Shown here one piece after another: positions 43,519-53,261 of a stretch of DNA of 64,000 bases (position 1 is the stretch's first letter; each line of letters opens with the position of its first letter). The position numbers and the translations under genes were made by a program. This DNA is from Candidatus Paracaedibacteraceae bacterium (GTDB taxonomy: Bacteria; Pseudomonadota; Alphaproteobacteria; Paracaedibacterales; CAIOTO01), in the NCBI GenBank assembly GCA_030694965.1, contig JAUYTZ010000013.1:1-64000 (forward strand), written 5' to 3'. The notes below the pieces were generated by a model that saw only the letters and a list, made by a program, of their open reading frames with translations, was not told the origin of the DNA and ran no database searches.

Positions 43519-44397
43519 ATGTCTCCACGCTCTCTTTTACTAATGCTGTCAGCAGCTGCAGGTGTTTTTGTTTTTAATTCATCCGTATTTATTGTTGATC
43601 AAGTTCATCAAGCTGTTGTTCTTCAGTTTGGTGAAGCGAAAGAACCTGTGCATAACACGCCAGGATTAAAATTTAAATTACCTTTTATTCAAGAAGTAAC
43701 GTATTACGAAAAACGCATTATTGATTATGATTCTGATCCAATCTCTGTCATGACAGTTGATCAAAAGCGACTTAATGTTGATGCCTATGTGCGTTATCGC
43801 ATCATTGATGCGCTTGCTTTTTTTAGATCCGTGAGTCCTTCAAATGAAAAAGGCGCACGTATGCGCCTTGATGCGATTGTATCAAGTAGCATTAAAAACG
43901 TACTTGGTAAAGTTGAACTAGGCAAACTATTAAGCTCGGAACGTGTTTCAATTATGAAACAGATAAAAGAAGAAGTAACTATACTTTCAAAATCGTTAGG
44001 CCTTGAAATTGTAGACGTACGCATTATTCGCACTGAATTACCAACAGAAAATCGTCCTGCAGTGTTTGATCGTATGAATTCAATTTTAATACGTACTGCA
44101 AAGCAAAATCGCGCAGAAGGTGATGAAAAAGCTCGTGGAATTCGGGCCAATGCTGAACGTGAACGCGCTGTCCTTTTAGCTGAAGCACAACAAAAAGCAC
44201 AAGGTATTCGTGGTAAAGGTGACGCAAGCGCGATGGAGATTACGAATAAAGCGTTTGGTGTTGATATAGAATTCTACAATTTTTACCGTTCCCTTGAAAG
44301 CTATCGCCAAACAATGCAATCAGAAACATCTATGGTTTTATCTTCTGAACACCCATATCTAGCCCATCTGTCTCATGCAGCAAAATCACATCACTAG
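43519..44397 (+). CDS. hflC: HflC, FtsH-regulating SPFH protein
   Basis: The 292-residue partner of HflK has an N-terminal TM (LLLMLSAAAGVFVFNSSVFI). The SPFH motifs are VVLQFGEAKEPVHNTPGLKFKLPF, RIIDYDSDP, VDAYVRYRI, and LGLEIVDVRIIRTELP. The Ala/Glu coiled coil is RAEGDEKARGIRANAERERA VLLAEAQQKAQGIRGKGDA. The C-terminus ends soon after FYRSLESYRQ, as usual. It is five bases after hflK and 25 bases before degP. Confidence 0.97.
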   Translation: MSPRSLLLMLSAAAGVFVFNSSVFIVDQVHQAVVLQFGEAKEPVHNTPGLKFKLPFIQEVTYYEKRIIDYDSDPISVMTVDQKRLNVDAYVRYRIIDALAFFRSVSPSNEKGARMRLDAIVSSSIKNVLGKVELGKLLSSERVSIMKQIKEEVTILSKSLGLEIVDVRIIRTELPTENRPAVFDRMNSILIRTAKQNRAEGDEKARGIRANAERERAVLLAEAQQKAQGIRGKGDASAMEITNKAFGVDIEFYNFYRSLESYRQTMQSETSMVLSSEHPYLAHLSHAAKSHH

Positions 44398-44422
44398 AAT
44401 AATTAATCAAGGAGCATTCTTA

Positions 44423-46174
44423 ATGAAACTATCTCAACTACTTGCTATTCAATGTTCAATTTTAACTTTAATGACAGCGTTTGAACCATTTGCTCATGCT
44501 CGATCAGAGCGTATTTCATCGACACCAATAGCAAAAGCTGAGTCAACTGAAAAATCATCTACAATTTCAAACAAAGCTAACAAAACACAAGAAAACAGCA
44601 TATCAACAACAACCAAAACAGGCGCATCAACACTTGCCACACGAGAAGCGCCTATTGATATAACACGAGGTTTTTCTGAGATTGCAGAACCTTCATTGCC
44701 ATCTGTTGTTAATGTAGCCACAACTCAGATTATAGATCCCAAAATAAAAGGTGAACGCCCTAGCATGCCTTCTGGCACACCTTTTGATGAATTATTTCGT
44801 GAATTTTTTGATAACCAGCAATCAAACGCACCACGCAAAGTCCAATCTTTAGGATCAGGCTTTATTATTCGGGTCACTAAAGAATTTGCTTTCATTGTAA
44901 CCAACAATCATGTCATTGCTGATGCAAAAAAAATAACTGTATTTTTGCACGACAAAACAGAATTAGAAGCCGCTGTACATGCAGCAGATGAACGCACAGA
45001 TATAGCTGTCCTCAAAGTAAAATTAAGCGATTTACCTGAATATAAGCGTAATATAGTTGCTCTTGATTGGGGCAACGCAGATGAAACGCATGTTGGAGAT
45101 TGGGTTGTTGCCATTGGAAATCCTTTTGGCTTAGGTAGCAGTGTCACTGCTGGAATTGTTTCAAGTAAAGGCCGAGATCTTGTAACACCAGGTCGCGGCC
45201 GGGTTGGGGACTATGTTGATGACTTTTTACAACACAGTGCACAAATTAATATGGGCAACTCAGGCGGCTGTTTAATTAACATGAAACGTCAAGTTATTGG
45301 GGTAAATACGGCTATTTTTTCGCCTACTGGCGGAAACGTTGGCATTGGCTTTGCTGTGCCCTCAGGTGTTGCTAAAAAAACAGTTGACCAGTTAATTGAT
45401 TTTGGCCGCACAAAACGCGGCTGGCTTGGCCTTCGTATTCAACACCTAACAGATGATATGGCTGAAGCACTTGGTCTAAAGGTACAAGGAGCCATTGTGG
45501 GTGGAGTTACAACTGATGGTCCAGCTAAAAATGCAACCATTCAAGAAGGTGATATTATTATTGAATATGATGGCAAAGCAATTAATGATCAAAATCGCCT
45601 CACCCGCCTTGTTGGTGAAACAGAAATTGGAAAAGCTGTTCCTATAAAAGTATGGCGTAAAGGAAAAGAAATTATATTAAAAGTAACCGTTGGCGAGTAC
45701 GAAGAAGCTGTTAAAAGCGGAAGAATGGAAGAAGCTGATGCGTCTAAAGTGCAAAACGCTACTACGACTGACATTTTAGGTGTTTCGCTTGCACCTATCA
45801 CAGAAACTATGCGTAAAAAATGGAATTTATCGCCGCAAGCAAAAGGTGTTATTATTTTAAAAGTAGAACCCGCAAGTGCTGGTGAAGATGCTGAACTTAT
45901 TCCTGGTGAAGTAATCGTTGAAGTGAACCAAAAAGAAGTAGGAAAACCAGAAGATGTTGTAAATCTTATAAAAGAAGCAAAAAAGAACGGCCGAAAGAAT
46001 GTTATGCTTCTTGTGACGAGAAAAGGTGAACCTCGTTATCCTTCATTGAGAATTGAAGAAGATCAAAAAAGAGAATCTAAGCCAGATGATTCACAATCAA
46101 GAAAAACTCCTGCTAAAGCTAGAATAATTATTGAACATCCTGCAAATTCAGCAAAATCTGCTCCAGGTGCCTAA
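44423..46174 (+). CDS. degP: DegP/HtrA-family periplasmic serine protease
   Basis: The 583-residue protein is a Do-type protease-chaperone for misfolded envelope proteins. The start is ATG 44423, with AAGGAG about ten bases upstream; earlier in-frame codons overlap hflC. The signal peptide is QLLAIQCSILTLMTAFEPFAHA. The triad is His163 (VTNNHVIADA), Asp193 (DERTDIAVLK) and Ser280 (INMGNSGGCLIN; the usual Pro after GNSGG is Cys283). The substrate loop VAIGNPFGLGSSVTAGIVSS is present. Two PDZ domains follow (about 330-420 and 455-550). It completes the conserved hflK-hflC-degP operon. A hairpin terminator follows. Confidence 0.96.
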   Translation: MKLSQLLAIQCSILTLMTAFEPFAHARSERISSTPIAKAESTEKSSTISNKANKTQENSISTTTKTGASTLATREAPIDITRGFSEIAEPSLPSVVNVATTQIIDPKIKGERPSMPSGTPFDELFREFFDNQQSNAPRKVQSLGSGFIIRVTKEFAFIVTNNHVIADAKKITVFLHDKTELEAAVHAADERTDIAVLKVKLSDLPEYKRNIVALDWGNADETHVGDWVVAIGNPFGLGSSVTAGIVSSKGRDLVTPGRGRVGDYVDDFLQHSAQINMGNSGGCLINMKRQVIGVNTAIFSPTGGNVGIGFAVPSGVAKKTVDQLIDFGRTKRGWLGLRIQHLTDDMAEALGLKVQGAIVGGVTTDGPAKNATIQEGDIIIEYDGKAINDQNRLTRLVGETEIGKAVPIKVWRKGKEIILKVTVGEYEEAVKSGRMEEADASKVQNATTTDILGVSLAPITETMRKKWNLSPQAKGVIILKVEPASAGEDAELIPGEVIVEVNQKEVGKPEDVVNLIKEAKKNGRKNVMLLVTRKGEPRYPSLRIEEDQKRESKPDDSQSRKTPAKARIIIEHPANSAKSAPGA

Positions 46175-46199
46175 AGAATCATATCTACTATAAAAAAAA

Positions 46200-46227
46200 A
46201 CGGGGGTATTAATACCTCCGTTTTTTT
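46200..46227 (+). terminator. Rho-independent terminator after degP
   Basis: Stem ACGGGGGTATT / AATACCTCCGT (one G-U pair, no unpaired loop beyond the central AT-rich turn), followed directly by seven T residues. It ends the hflK-hflC-degP transcript. Confidence 0.9.
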
Positions 46228-46361
46228 ACAATTAAAAATTATTTAACACATTTTATTACTTAATGCACATTTTTTGAATCATTAGATTTCTTCTAAAATT
46301 AAATACCACTCTCTTTTTCAAAAGCATTTATCGTCTAAATTTGCTAAACTTTTTTGTATAG

Positions 46362-47174
46362 ATGGCAACACAGTATTTTATGTTCATGAAAAAAAAACAA
46401 CTTTATCTCTTCATACTTATTCCTTCAGTTTTCTTAGGTCTCTCTGTTTTCTCTAATCAAGTAGTGGCGCATGAAGATCAGCATGCTGTTATTAGTTTTC
46501 CAAAAAACGATTGGACATTTTCAGGGCTTTTCGGAACATTTAAACGTGATCAACTACAACGTGGGTTCCAAGTCTATAAAGAAGTTTGCTCAGCATGTCA
46601 CGGACTAAAACGCATAGCTTTTCGTAATTTTAATTCACTTGGTTTTTCTGAAGCTGAAATAAAGTCGCTTGCAGCGCAATATATAATGCAAGATGGCCCC
46701 AATGGTGAAGGAAAAATGTTTGATAGACCAGGCCTTCCTAAAGATCTTTTGATTAGCCCATTCCCAAATGATAATGCAGCAAGAGCAGCTAATAATGGCG
46801 CTTTACCACCGGATCTCTCGTTGATCGTAAAAGCACGTGTAGGCGGCCCTGATTATGTTTATGCTTTATTGACAGGATATGTAAAACCACCAACAACTGT
46901 GCACCTGGAGAGTGGCAGGCACTATAATGCTTATTTCCCAGGCAATCAATTATCAATGGCACAACCACTACATGATGCTCAAGTTATTTACGCAGATGGA
47001 ACAAAAGCAACTGTTGAACAAATGTCAAAAGATGTTGTTTCATTTTTAAGCTGGGCTGCAGAACCAGAAATGGAAGAACGCAAACAGCTTGGAATAAAAG
47101 TATTTTTATACCTATTACTAACGACAGGTCTTTTCTATGCTACAATGCGTCGGATATGGGCCCGTGTAAAATAA
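46362..47174 (+). CDS. petC: Cytochrome c1 of the bc1 complex
   Basis: The 270-residue protein carries the c-type haem motif CSACH in YKEVCSACHGLKRIAFRNF (about residues 78-96), the Met ligand segment NQLSMAQPLHD, and a C-terminal TM anchor (KVFLYLLLTTGLFYATMRRI). The signal peptide is LYLFILIPSVFLGLSVF followed by the export cleavage region. Met9 (46386) is an alternative start; neither start has a clear RBS. It accepts electrons from the Rieske protein and reduces soluble cytochrome c. The Rieske protein and cytochrome b genes, normally adjacent, are absent here. The gene is convergent with mrp (14-bp gap). Confidence 0.95.
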   Translation: MATQYFMFMKKKQLYLFILIPSVFLGLSVFSNQVVAHEDQHAVISFPKNDWTFSGLFGTFKRDQLQRGFQVYKEVCSACHGLKRIAFRNFNSLGFSEAEIKSLAAQYIMQDGPNGEGKMFDRPGLPKDLLISPFPNDNAARAANNGALPPDLSLIVKARVGGPDYVYALLTGYVKPPTTVHLESGRHYNAYFPGNQLSMAQPLHDAQVIYADGTKATVEQMSKDVVSFLSWAAEPEMEERKQLGIKVFLYLLLTTGLFYATMRRIWARVK

Positions 47175-47188
47175 AGCATTGAATGATA

Positions 47189-48247
47189 TTAGTAAATTCT
47201 TTCAAAAACTAGCTTTGCAATCTCTGCATACAAGGAATTAGCACTGACTAGATCTTCAGTTAAGCCAATAGGGACACCATCGTCACATGCAATGCGTATA
47301 GCCGCAGTTAGTGGAATAGCGCCCAAAAAAGGAATTTGTGCTGTTGTTGCTGCGTCATGCGCACCGCCACGGTTAAAGATATTAGTATTTACACCGCAAT
47401 TTGGACAACAAAAGTATGCCATATTTTCAATCATGCCAATAACTGGTATTGAGACTTTCTCAAACATAGCAATCGCTTTTTTAGCGTCAATCAGCGCCAT
47501 ATCTTGAGGCGTCGATACAATAATAGCTCCATCAATAATTAGTTGTTGCGCAAGTGTTAAATGCACATCCCCCGTTCCTGGCGGTGTGTCAATAATTAAC
47601 AAATCCAGATCACCTTCATGTCCCCAGGAAACTTCAAATAAAAGTTGATTTAATGCGCCTTGCACCATAGGTCCGCGCCAAATCATAGGCATTGCTTTAT
47701 CAATCAAAAATCCCATAGACATCACAGAAAGATCAAATTTTTGAATGGGGATTAGTTTTTTATCTACAGAAACTTCTGGTTTTTCATAAGTTCCAATCAT
47801 TAAAGGTAATGAGGGACCATAAATATCAGCATCCAAAACACCAACACGAAGACCTTGTTTTTGAAATGCAATAGCAAGATTAAGGGTTGTTGTTGACTTC
47901 CCCACTCCCCCTTTACCTGATGCGACAATAATAATTTTTTTAACATTGGGTATTGCTTTTCGATTCATTTGGCTAGCAGAAGTATGAGGCTGCTTTGGTT
48001 TGGAATCCATCGAGAATGAAACATAAATTATTTTATCTCCGTTTAACGCCCACTCCATCAATGATTTAATTCTATTTTGTTCATCAACTGTTAACCCCGT
48101 CGCATTTAGCATGATAAGGATTTTCTTTTCGTCCATGTTAATAGTAATAATGCGTGCTGTAAGACTATCAATTTCATTTGCTGATAATGATGTTGGGTTT
48201 GACGTTGAAAGTTTAGTCAACACAGTCTTAATATCATTTATATTCAT
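47189..48247 (-). CDS. mrp: Iron-sulfur cluster carrier ATPase (Mrp/ApbC)
   Basis: Mrp/ApbC is a P-loop NTPase that carries Fe-S clusters to apo-proteins. The N-terminal ~95 residues are a diverged MIP18/DUF59-like domain. The ATPase begins KKIIIVASGKGGVGKSTTTL (about residues 103-122), with VGVLDADIYGPSLPLMIG, GDLDLLIIDTPPGTGDVHLTL and ENMAYFCCPNCG, whose C-x-x-C binds the cluster. 352 residues is normal. It sits downstream of glmU on the same strand (30 bp). Confidence 0.96.
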   Translation of the reverse strand: MNINDIKTVLTKLSTSNPTSLSANEIDSLTARIITINMDEKKILIMLNATGLTVDEQNRIKSLMEWALNGDKIIYVSFSMDSKPKQPHTSASQMNRKAIPNVKKIIIVASGKGGVGKSTTTLNLAIAFQKQGLRVGVLDADIYGPSLPLMIGTYEKPEVSVDKKLIPIQKFDLSVMSMGFLIDKAMPMIWRGPMVQGALNQLLFEVSWGHEGDLDLLIIDTPPGTGDVHLTLAQQLIIDGAIIVSTPQDMALIDAKKAIAMFEKVSIPVIGMIENMAYFCCPNCGVNTNIFNRGGAHDAATTAQIPFLGAIPLTAAIRIACDDGVPIGLTEDLVSANSLYAEIAKLVFERIY

Positions 48248-48277
48248 TTATTCTCACATATATAGATTTATTTAAAA

Positions 48278-49621
48278 TTAGTTAATTTTCTTTTTGTTTC
48301 GCATTTTTTCTTTATATAAACATGCCCAGTTTTCTTTATTTTTTTGGGGAGTGCGACTAATTGCAAGCGCTCCTGGTGGAACATTTTCTGTAATTACAGC
48401 GCCTGCCGCTGTCATGGCTTCTGCACCAACAGTAAGCGGAGCGACCAACACAGTATTGGCACCTAAATGAACACTTTCATCAATAATTGTTTTGTGTTTA
48501 AAAAAGCCATCATAATTTGCTGTAATTGTACCAGCACCAATATTTGCAAAATTACCAACTGTCGCATCTCCTAAGTACGTTAAATGCTTTGCTTTTGCTT
48601 TTTTCCCTAAATGAGTTGCTTTTAATTCTACAAAATTACCAACTTCAGAGTCTTCATCAAGGACGCAACCACCACGTATATGTGCATGAGGCCCCACTGA
48701 AACACCATCTTTTAAGTGACAATTTTCGAGGTAAGAAAAACTTTTAATACGGACATTTGTATTAATAGTAACTCCCTTTTTAAAAATAACACATGGCTCG
48801 ATAACAGTATCTTGTCCAATGACCGTATCCACCGAAAGACGCGTTGTTTGCGGTTGTTGAAAGGTAACACCATTTGCCATAAGAGCAGAAACAAGACGTG
48901 ACTGAATAATAGCATCAACTTTTTCAAGTTCAATGCGCGTATTAATACCTAAAACCTCTTCAAAATCAACCAAAATAGCCTGTATTTCTGCACCACATTC
49001 AACAGCTAAATGAACAAGATCCGTAAGATAATATTCATTTCCTGCATTCTCATTTGATAATTGCGGCAATAATTTCTTAAGCAAATCAACTTTTATTTTA
49101 TAAACGCCTGCGTTTATCAAGGGACTAGCCCGCACAGAGTCATCTGCGTCTTTATATTCAACAATTCGGATGGGTTTATCATGTTCAAACATAACACGAC
49201 CATACGTCGCATCAAGCAAATGATCAGGCAAAGATGCAACTAACAATGTAAGATCAGCTGTGCTTTTAATAAGTTGCATCAATGTCTCTGGTAATAAAAG
49301 AGGTGTATCACCACATACAATGATAACTTCTTCTATATCATCCGCCCCAAAGCCAGTTACCCCCATGGATGCAGCATGCCCCGTTCCTAATTGACGGTCT
49401 TGCACAATTACTGTGTGATTTAAATAATCAGGATGCATTGGTGTTATTGGCGAGGCAACAATTACAACTTGATTTAATGGTAATTGATTTAATGTGTGTA
49501 ACACATGTCCTAAAACTGAACGGCCTGCTAAATCATGAAATATTTTAGCAACCTTTGATTTTAAACGTTTGCTTTGCCCTGCAGCTAAGACAATACAGCC
49601 AATTTTATGCGATGAAGTCAT
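48278..49621 (-). CDS. glmU: Bifunctional GlmU (uridyltransferase / glucosamine-1-P acetyltransferase)
   Basis: GlmU makes UDP-GlcNAc for peptidoglycan and lipid A. The N-terminal pyrophosphorylase has VLAAGQSKRLKSKVAKIFHD (about residues 11-30), QDRQLGTGHAA, VCGDTPLLLPET and the NAGNEYYLTDLV motif. The C-terminal left-handed beta-helix acetyltransferase has VGPHAHIRGGCVLDEDSEVG NFVELK, KAKHLTYLGDATVG and IGAGTITANYDGFFKHKT. 447 residues is typical. The start overlaps the end of the ABC1-kinase gene by 17 bases. Confidence 0.97.
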   Translation of the reverse strand: MTSSHKIGCIVLAAGQSKRLKSKVAKIFHDLAGRSVLGHVLHTLNQLPLNQVVIVASPITPMHPDYLNHTVIVQDRQLGTGHAASMGVTGFGADDIEEVIIVCGDTPLLLPETLMQLIKSTADLTLLVASLPDHLLDATYGRVMFEHDKPIRIVEYKDADDSVRASPLINAGVYKIKVDLLKKLLPQLSNENAGNEYYLTDLVHLAVECGAEIQAILVDFEEVLGINTRIELEKVDAIIQSRLVSALMANGVTFQQPQTTRLSVDTVIGQDTVIEPCVIFKKGVTINTNVRIKSFSYLENCHLKDGVSVGPHAHIRGGCVLDEDSEVGNFVELKATHLGKKAKAKHLTYLGDATVGNFANIGAGTITANYDGFFKHKTIIDESVHLGANTVLVAPLTVGAEAMTAAGAVITENVPPGALAISRTPQKNKENWACLYKEKMRNKKKIN

Positions 49622-50921
49622 ACTTTTTTCCTTTTATATTTCTTCGTTCATCAATGATTGCTTCAAATAACTGATGCCAATTTTGTTTAGCTCCAAGGCG
49701 CATAAGAACAGCGCCAACACCAACAGATGCACGATCCATAAAGACAAATTCTTTTGGCACTTTTAACCCACCTAATGAATGTAGTTTTTTGTGCACAGCT
49801 GCTGCCGTTTCCCAGCCCTTTGCCCCACTATATTCAGCTTGAATAGGGCGCACACAGTCATCAAGCAATGGATTATAAAGCAGTCGAGCCCATTCGTTCA
49901 TTACATCTATCAGCTCATTTGATAAATTTGTGAACCCCCACCCCTCATAAGCTGCAACCATAGCATCACGTTTTTTATGCTTTAATGCCTCATAAAGCTC
50001 AATAACACCATCAACGAAGCCATTATCAAAGCGTCTAACACAACCAAAATCAAGCAATAGTAAGTTTTGCTCAGCATCAACTTTATAATTTCCCGGATGA
50101 GGGTCTCCATGAATCCATCCGTTCACATAAAACGGCCGGTACCACGTACAAAAAAGAGTACGCCCCAATATGTCACGATCTGATTGAGAGTATGTTTCAG
50201 CAGCTTTTAAAATAGAGATGCCTTCCATCCACGACATGGCCAATAAACGTGGCGTGGATAGATCAGAAAAAAACTCTGGAATTTTTATAGGATCTTTTGA
50301 TTCTTTAAAAAAGTTTTGGTAATCAGTTATATTACGTGCTTCATTTACATAGTCAAGTTCTTCGAAAAGACGGCAACGAATCTCGTCCATCACTTCGTTT
50401 AAATTAAGCGCTTTATTAAATAAATGATATGTTTTAAAAAGAAAACTTAGCTGCACTAAATCAGCTTCCACAACACTTTGCATGCTAGGGTATTGCAGCT
50501 TTAGTGCAAGCTTCGTTCCATCAATGTGGGTTGCTTTGTGAACTTGTCCAAGTGATGCTGCTGCGGCAGGTATTTGATCAAAAAATTGAAATTTTGCTTC
50601 CCAATTTTCACCTAACTCAGCTTGCATGCGACGTTTTACAAAAAAAGTTCCCATAGGAGGTGCATTACTTTGAAGCTCAAGCAACTCTTTTGCATATTCA
50701 GGTGGAATGGCATCTGGAATGGTTGCTAAAAATTGGGCTACCTTCATAAAAGGTCCCTTCATTTGACCTAAGGCAATCTTTAACGTTTTAGCATAAGTTG
50801 CATCATCAATGTTGTAATTAGTAACACGTTCACCAATCAAACGTGCAGCAAAACCACCAACGGTGCTACTCACAGTTGCCATGCGTTTTATTTTTGTAAC
50901 CATTGGTGATGTATCGTCCAT
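49605..50921 (-). CDS. ABC1/AarF-UbiB-family atypical kinase
   Basis: The 438-residue protein has the UbiB/ADCK-type protein-kinase-like fold. The N-terminal signature appears as KGPFMKVAQFLATIPDAIPPEY (KxAQ in place of the common KxGQ). It is followed by SLGQVHKATH, the Lys-containing LALKLQYPSMQ, EELDYVNEARNI, and the catalytic loop HGDPHPGNYKVDAEQNLLLL DFGC. The alphaproteobacterial form with KVAQ is a separate subfamily, of uncertain substrate. It is linked to quinone or lipid homeostasis by analogy. It is upstream of glmU, overlapping. Confidence 0.92.
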   Translation of the reverse strand: MDDTSPMVTKIKRMATVSSTVGGFAARLIGERVTNYNIDDATYAKTLKIALGQMKGPFMKVAQFLATIPDAIPPEYAKELLELQSNAPPMGTFFVKRRMQAELGENWEAKFQFFDQIPAAAASLGQVHKATHIDGTKLALKLQYPSMQSVVEADLVQLSFLFKTYHLFNKALNLNEVMDEIRCRLFEELDYVNEARNITDYQNFFKESKDPIKIPEFFSDLSTPRLLAMSWMEGISILKAAETYSQSDRDILGRTLFCTWYRPFYVNGWIHGDPHPGNYKVDAEQNLLLLDFGCVRRFDNGFVDGVIELYEALKHKKRDAMVAAYEGWGFTNLSNELIDVMNEWARLLYNPLLDDCVRPIQAEYSGAKGWETAAAVHKKLHSLGGLKVPKEFVFMDRASVGVGAVLMRLGAKQNWHQLFEAIIDERRNIKGKKYDFIA

Positions 50922-51002
50922 ATATGTACTAATTCAGATATAATTGATCATTCGAAATTGTAGTCCATTTTTAGCCATTAAGAAATGGGTTCATCCTGTT
51001 TT

Positions 51003-51941
51003 TTACAAACCCTTTTCAATTTTTTGCTGTTGCCACTGGAAGAACATAATAGGCAATACAAAAATGAAAACCATAGAAACAGCAAGAGCACTTGCTTGCG
51101 GCCAATCACGATTATTAAAAAACTCGCACCATAAAGCGCGCCCTATCATTAATGTATCAGGTCCGCCAAGCAGCTCAGGAATAACAAATTCACCAACGGA
51201 AGGCACAAACACCAAAATACAACCAGCGGCAATCCCTGGCATAGTGAGTGGCACAGTTATGCGCCAAAAAGTTCCCCATGGCGTACACCCTAAATCAAAT
51301 GCAGCTTCAATATATGATTGATCAATTTTTTCAAGGGCAGCATAAATAGGCAAAACCATAAAAGGCAAGTAACAATATACAATACCTATACAAACAGCAT
51401 ACCGATTATCAAGCAATGCTAGAGGCTCTGCTATGAATCCAATATGCATCAACATCGAATTAATAATTCCTTGCGCGCTTAACAATGACATCCACGCATA
51501 CACGCGAATAAGAAATGACGTCCAAAATGGCAAAATAATAAGTAACAGAAAAATCATACGCAATCTAGGCTTTGATCGAATAATACCATAGGCCATCATG
51601 TAACCTAAAAGTAAACAAATAAAGGTAGACAAACTCGCCATCCAAAGCGAAGACATAAACGTTGAAAGATAAAAACTATCATCAATTAACGATTTATAAT
51701 TTGAAAGGTGCAGTGAAATACGAAACTGATAATCTTGCAACCATTCAAAAACAGGCATAAAAGGAGGAATACCAATGGTTGCCTTTGAAAAGCTAATTTT
51801 AAGAATTATTAAAAATGGTACAAAAAAGAATATCAATAGCCACACGTATGGCAATAGCAAAACAAGCTTATGCCTACCCGCATAAAGCGTTTCAAGGCGG
51901 CTTTGATTTTGCTGCCACGTTGTAACAAATGATTTAAACAT
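51003..51941 (-). CDS. PotB/PotH-type ABC transporter permease
   Basis: The 312-residue protein has six predicted TMs (LVLLLPYVWLLIFFFVPFLI, STFICLLLGYMMAYGII, MIFLLLIILPFWTSFLIRVYA, and others). The EAA loop EKIDQSYIEAAFDLGCTPWG TFWRITVPLTMPGI matches the binding-protein-dependent permeases of spermidine/putrescine transporters. NSMLMHIG and GGPDTLMIGRALWCEFFNNRDWP are family-typical. The partner permease PotC/PotI, the ATPase and the binding protein are not adjacent (neighbours are an ABC1 kinase and an S66 peptidase), so this component is separated or the system is partly lost. Confidence 0.92.
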   Translation of the reverse strand: MFKSFVTTWQQNQSRLETLYAGRHKLVLLLPYVWLLIFFFVPFLIILKISFSKATIGIPPFMPVFEWLQDYQFRISLHLSNYKSLIDDSFYLSTFMSSLWMASLSTFICLLLGYMMAYGIIRSKPRLRMIFLLLIILPFWTSFLIRVYAWMSLLSAQGIINSMLMHIGFIAEPLALLDNRYAVCIGIVYCYLPFMVLPIYAALEKIDQSYIEAAFDLGCTPWGTFWRITVPLTMPGIAAGCILVFVPSVGEFVIPELLGGPDTLMIGRALWCEFFNNRDWPQASALAVSMVFIFVLPIMFFQWQQQKIEKGL

Positions 51942-52012
51942 GTGTGCTCCTAATGCTCTTTTGCAAATTATGCATTACAAAGCAGAACTTTTCTAATAAA
52001 TTATTAAAAGTG

Positions 52013-53014
52013 TCACCAGTTGTTAGTACTTACTTTAAGAGTTACTCTTTTGGATTCCAACTTGATCCCAGCTGGCGTATTAAAAAACAAAGGAAAATTA
52101 GAGTCGCCGTGACCAAAATAGTTTGCTTCATACACAGGTATATTATTATCTATCTGCTCTAAAAATAATGTTAAAAAGTTCACGTATTCTTCGCGTGTGA
52201 TAGAAAAAGAGCCCAGCATAATTGCTTTAGGTGCATTCAACAATCCAGCACGTCTAAAATGCGTTATTATTTCATACAACTTAGTTGGAGCTTCGCCAGT
52301 ATCCTCTATAAAAAAGATTTTATCAATTGTTTGGGGACAAGTGCTTGTGCCAATACTACGCTGGATAAGAGAAGCATTTCCACCAATAACTGATGTTGAG
52401 TCAATATTTTCAATTGTACGCGCAAGATCATTAATAGGATCTAATATATACGATAACTCGCGCACCTTCCCTGTTAAAATATCACGATATCCAGACAGCG
52501 AGGTTTCTTTGTTAACAATTGGATTAACATCTTTATTATACGCTAAAACCACTCCATGTAAAGATGGCCAATTCAAAACAACATTTAAATATAAATGAAT
52601 AGCCGTAGCATCACTAAAGCCTATAAAGAGTTTAGGTGTTCCAGAGTGAGCTTCATTAAACGGCTCTGTTCCTTCAGAAAATAAGCTAGATGCTCCGCGC
52701 CCCCCACGAAGAGCCCAAACAACTTTTGCAGGAGCAGCTTTAGAAATTGCTTTTCTAAAGCTGCTTTTGCGATACTCTTCTGTGTTTGCGTAACCAAGCT
52801 GTTGCTCGGCTATCAAACCAGGAGCTATGTTTGCAGAGAAACCTATTTTCTTTATGTTTTCTTCAATTCCTATCAGGTTAGTAAGAGATCCGTACGATGG
52901 TGCTATAACTTCAATTGCATCTCCATTTTCAAGAGGGCACCACTGTTGTGAACACATAACATTTGCATTGAATACAAAAAGACATAAATAAAGGCACACA
53001 AGCAAAAATTTCAT
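52013..53014 (-). CDS. LD-carboxypeptidase-type S66 peptidase, exported
   Basis: The 333-residue protein has a signal peptide (MKFLLVCLYLCLFVFNANVMC, about 21 residues). The S66 fold follows: GDAIEVIAPSY, LRGGRGASSLF, KLFIGFSDATAIHLYLN (nucleophile Ser in GFSDAT), SLHGVVLAY, SVIGGNASLIQRSIGT, FFIEDTGEAPTKLYEIITHF (catalytic Glu) and NYFGHGDSNFPLFFNTPAGI (catalytic His). Most family members are cytosolic LD-carboxypeptidases trimming muropeptide tetrapeptides. The export signal here suggests a periplasmic or external muropeptide role. Confidence 0.9.
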   Translation of the reverse strand: MKFLLVCLYLCLFVFNANVMCSQQWCPLENGDAIEVIAPSYGSLTNLIGIEENIKKIGFSANIAPGLIAEQQLGYANTEEYRKSSFRKAISKAAPAKVVWALRGGRGASSLFSEGTEPFNEAHSGTPKLFIGFSDATAIHLYLNVVLNWPSLHGVVLAYNKDVNPIVNKETSLSGYRDILTGKVRELSYILDPINDLARTIENIDSTSVIGGNASLIQRSIGTSTCPQTIDKIFFIEDTGEAPTKLYEIITHFRRAGLLNAPKAIMLGSFSITREEYVNFLTLFLEQIDNNIPVYEANYFGHGDSNFPLFFNTPAGIKLESKRVTLKVSTNNW

Positions 53015-53261
53015 AGAAAAGATCTTTCTTTAAAAAAGAAATTAGTTTAATAAAACATAATATTTATTCACTTTATAATATTTTTTCAACAAATAAACAA
53101 GAGACAAAAATGTCTATTTTTATTTATTTACAATACTAAGTCACTTTTAACTTCATTTTATATAACAGATTAGATTTATATCAAGACACATAACGCGTGA
53201 ATTTTTCAAATGCGCATGCTATCATCCGATAACAGTTTCTTAACGTTTGATAAAATCAATT

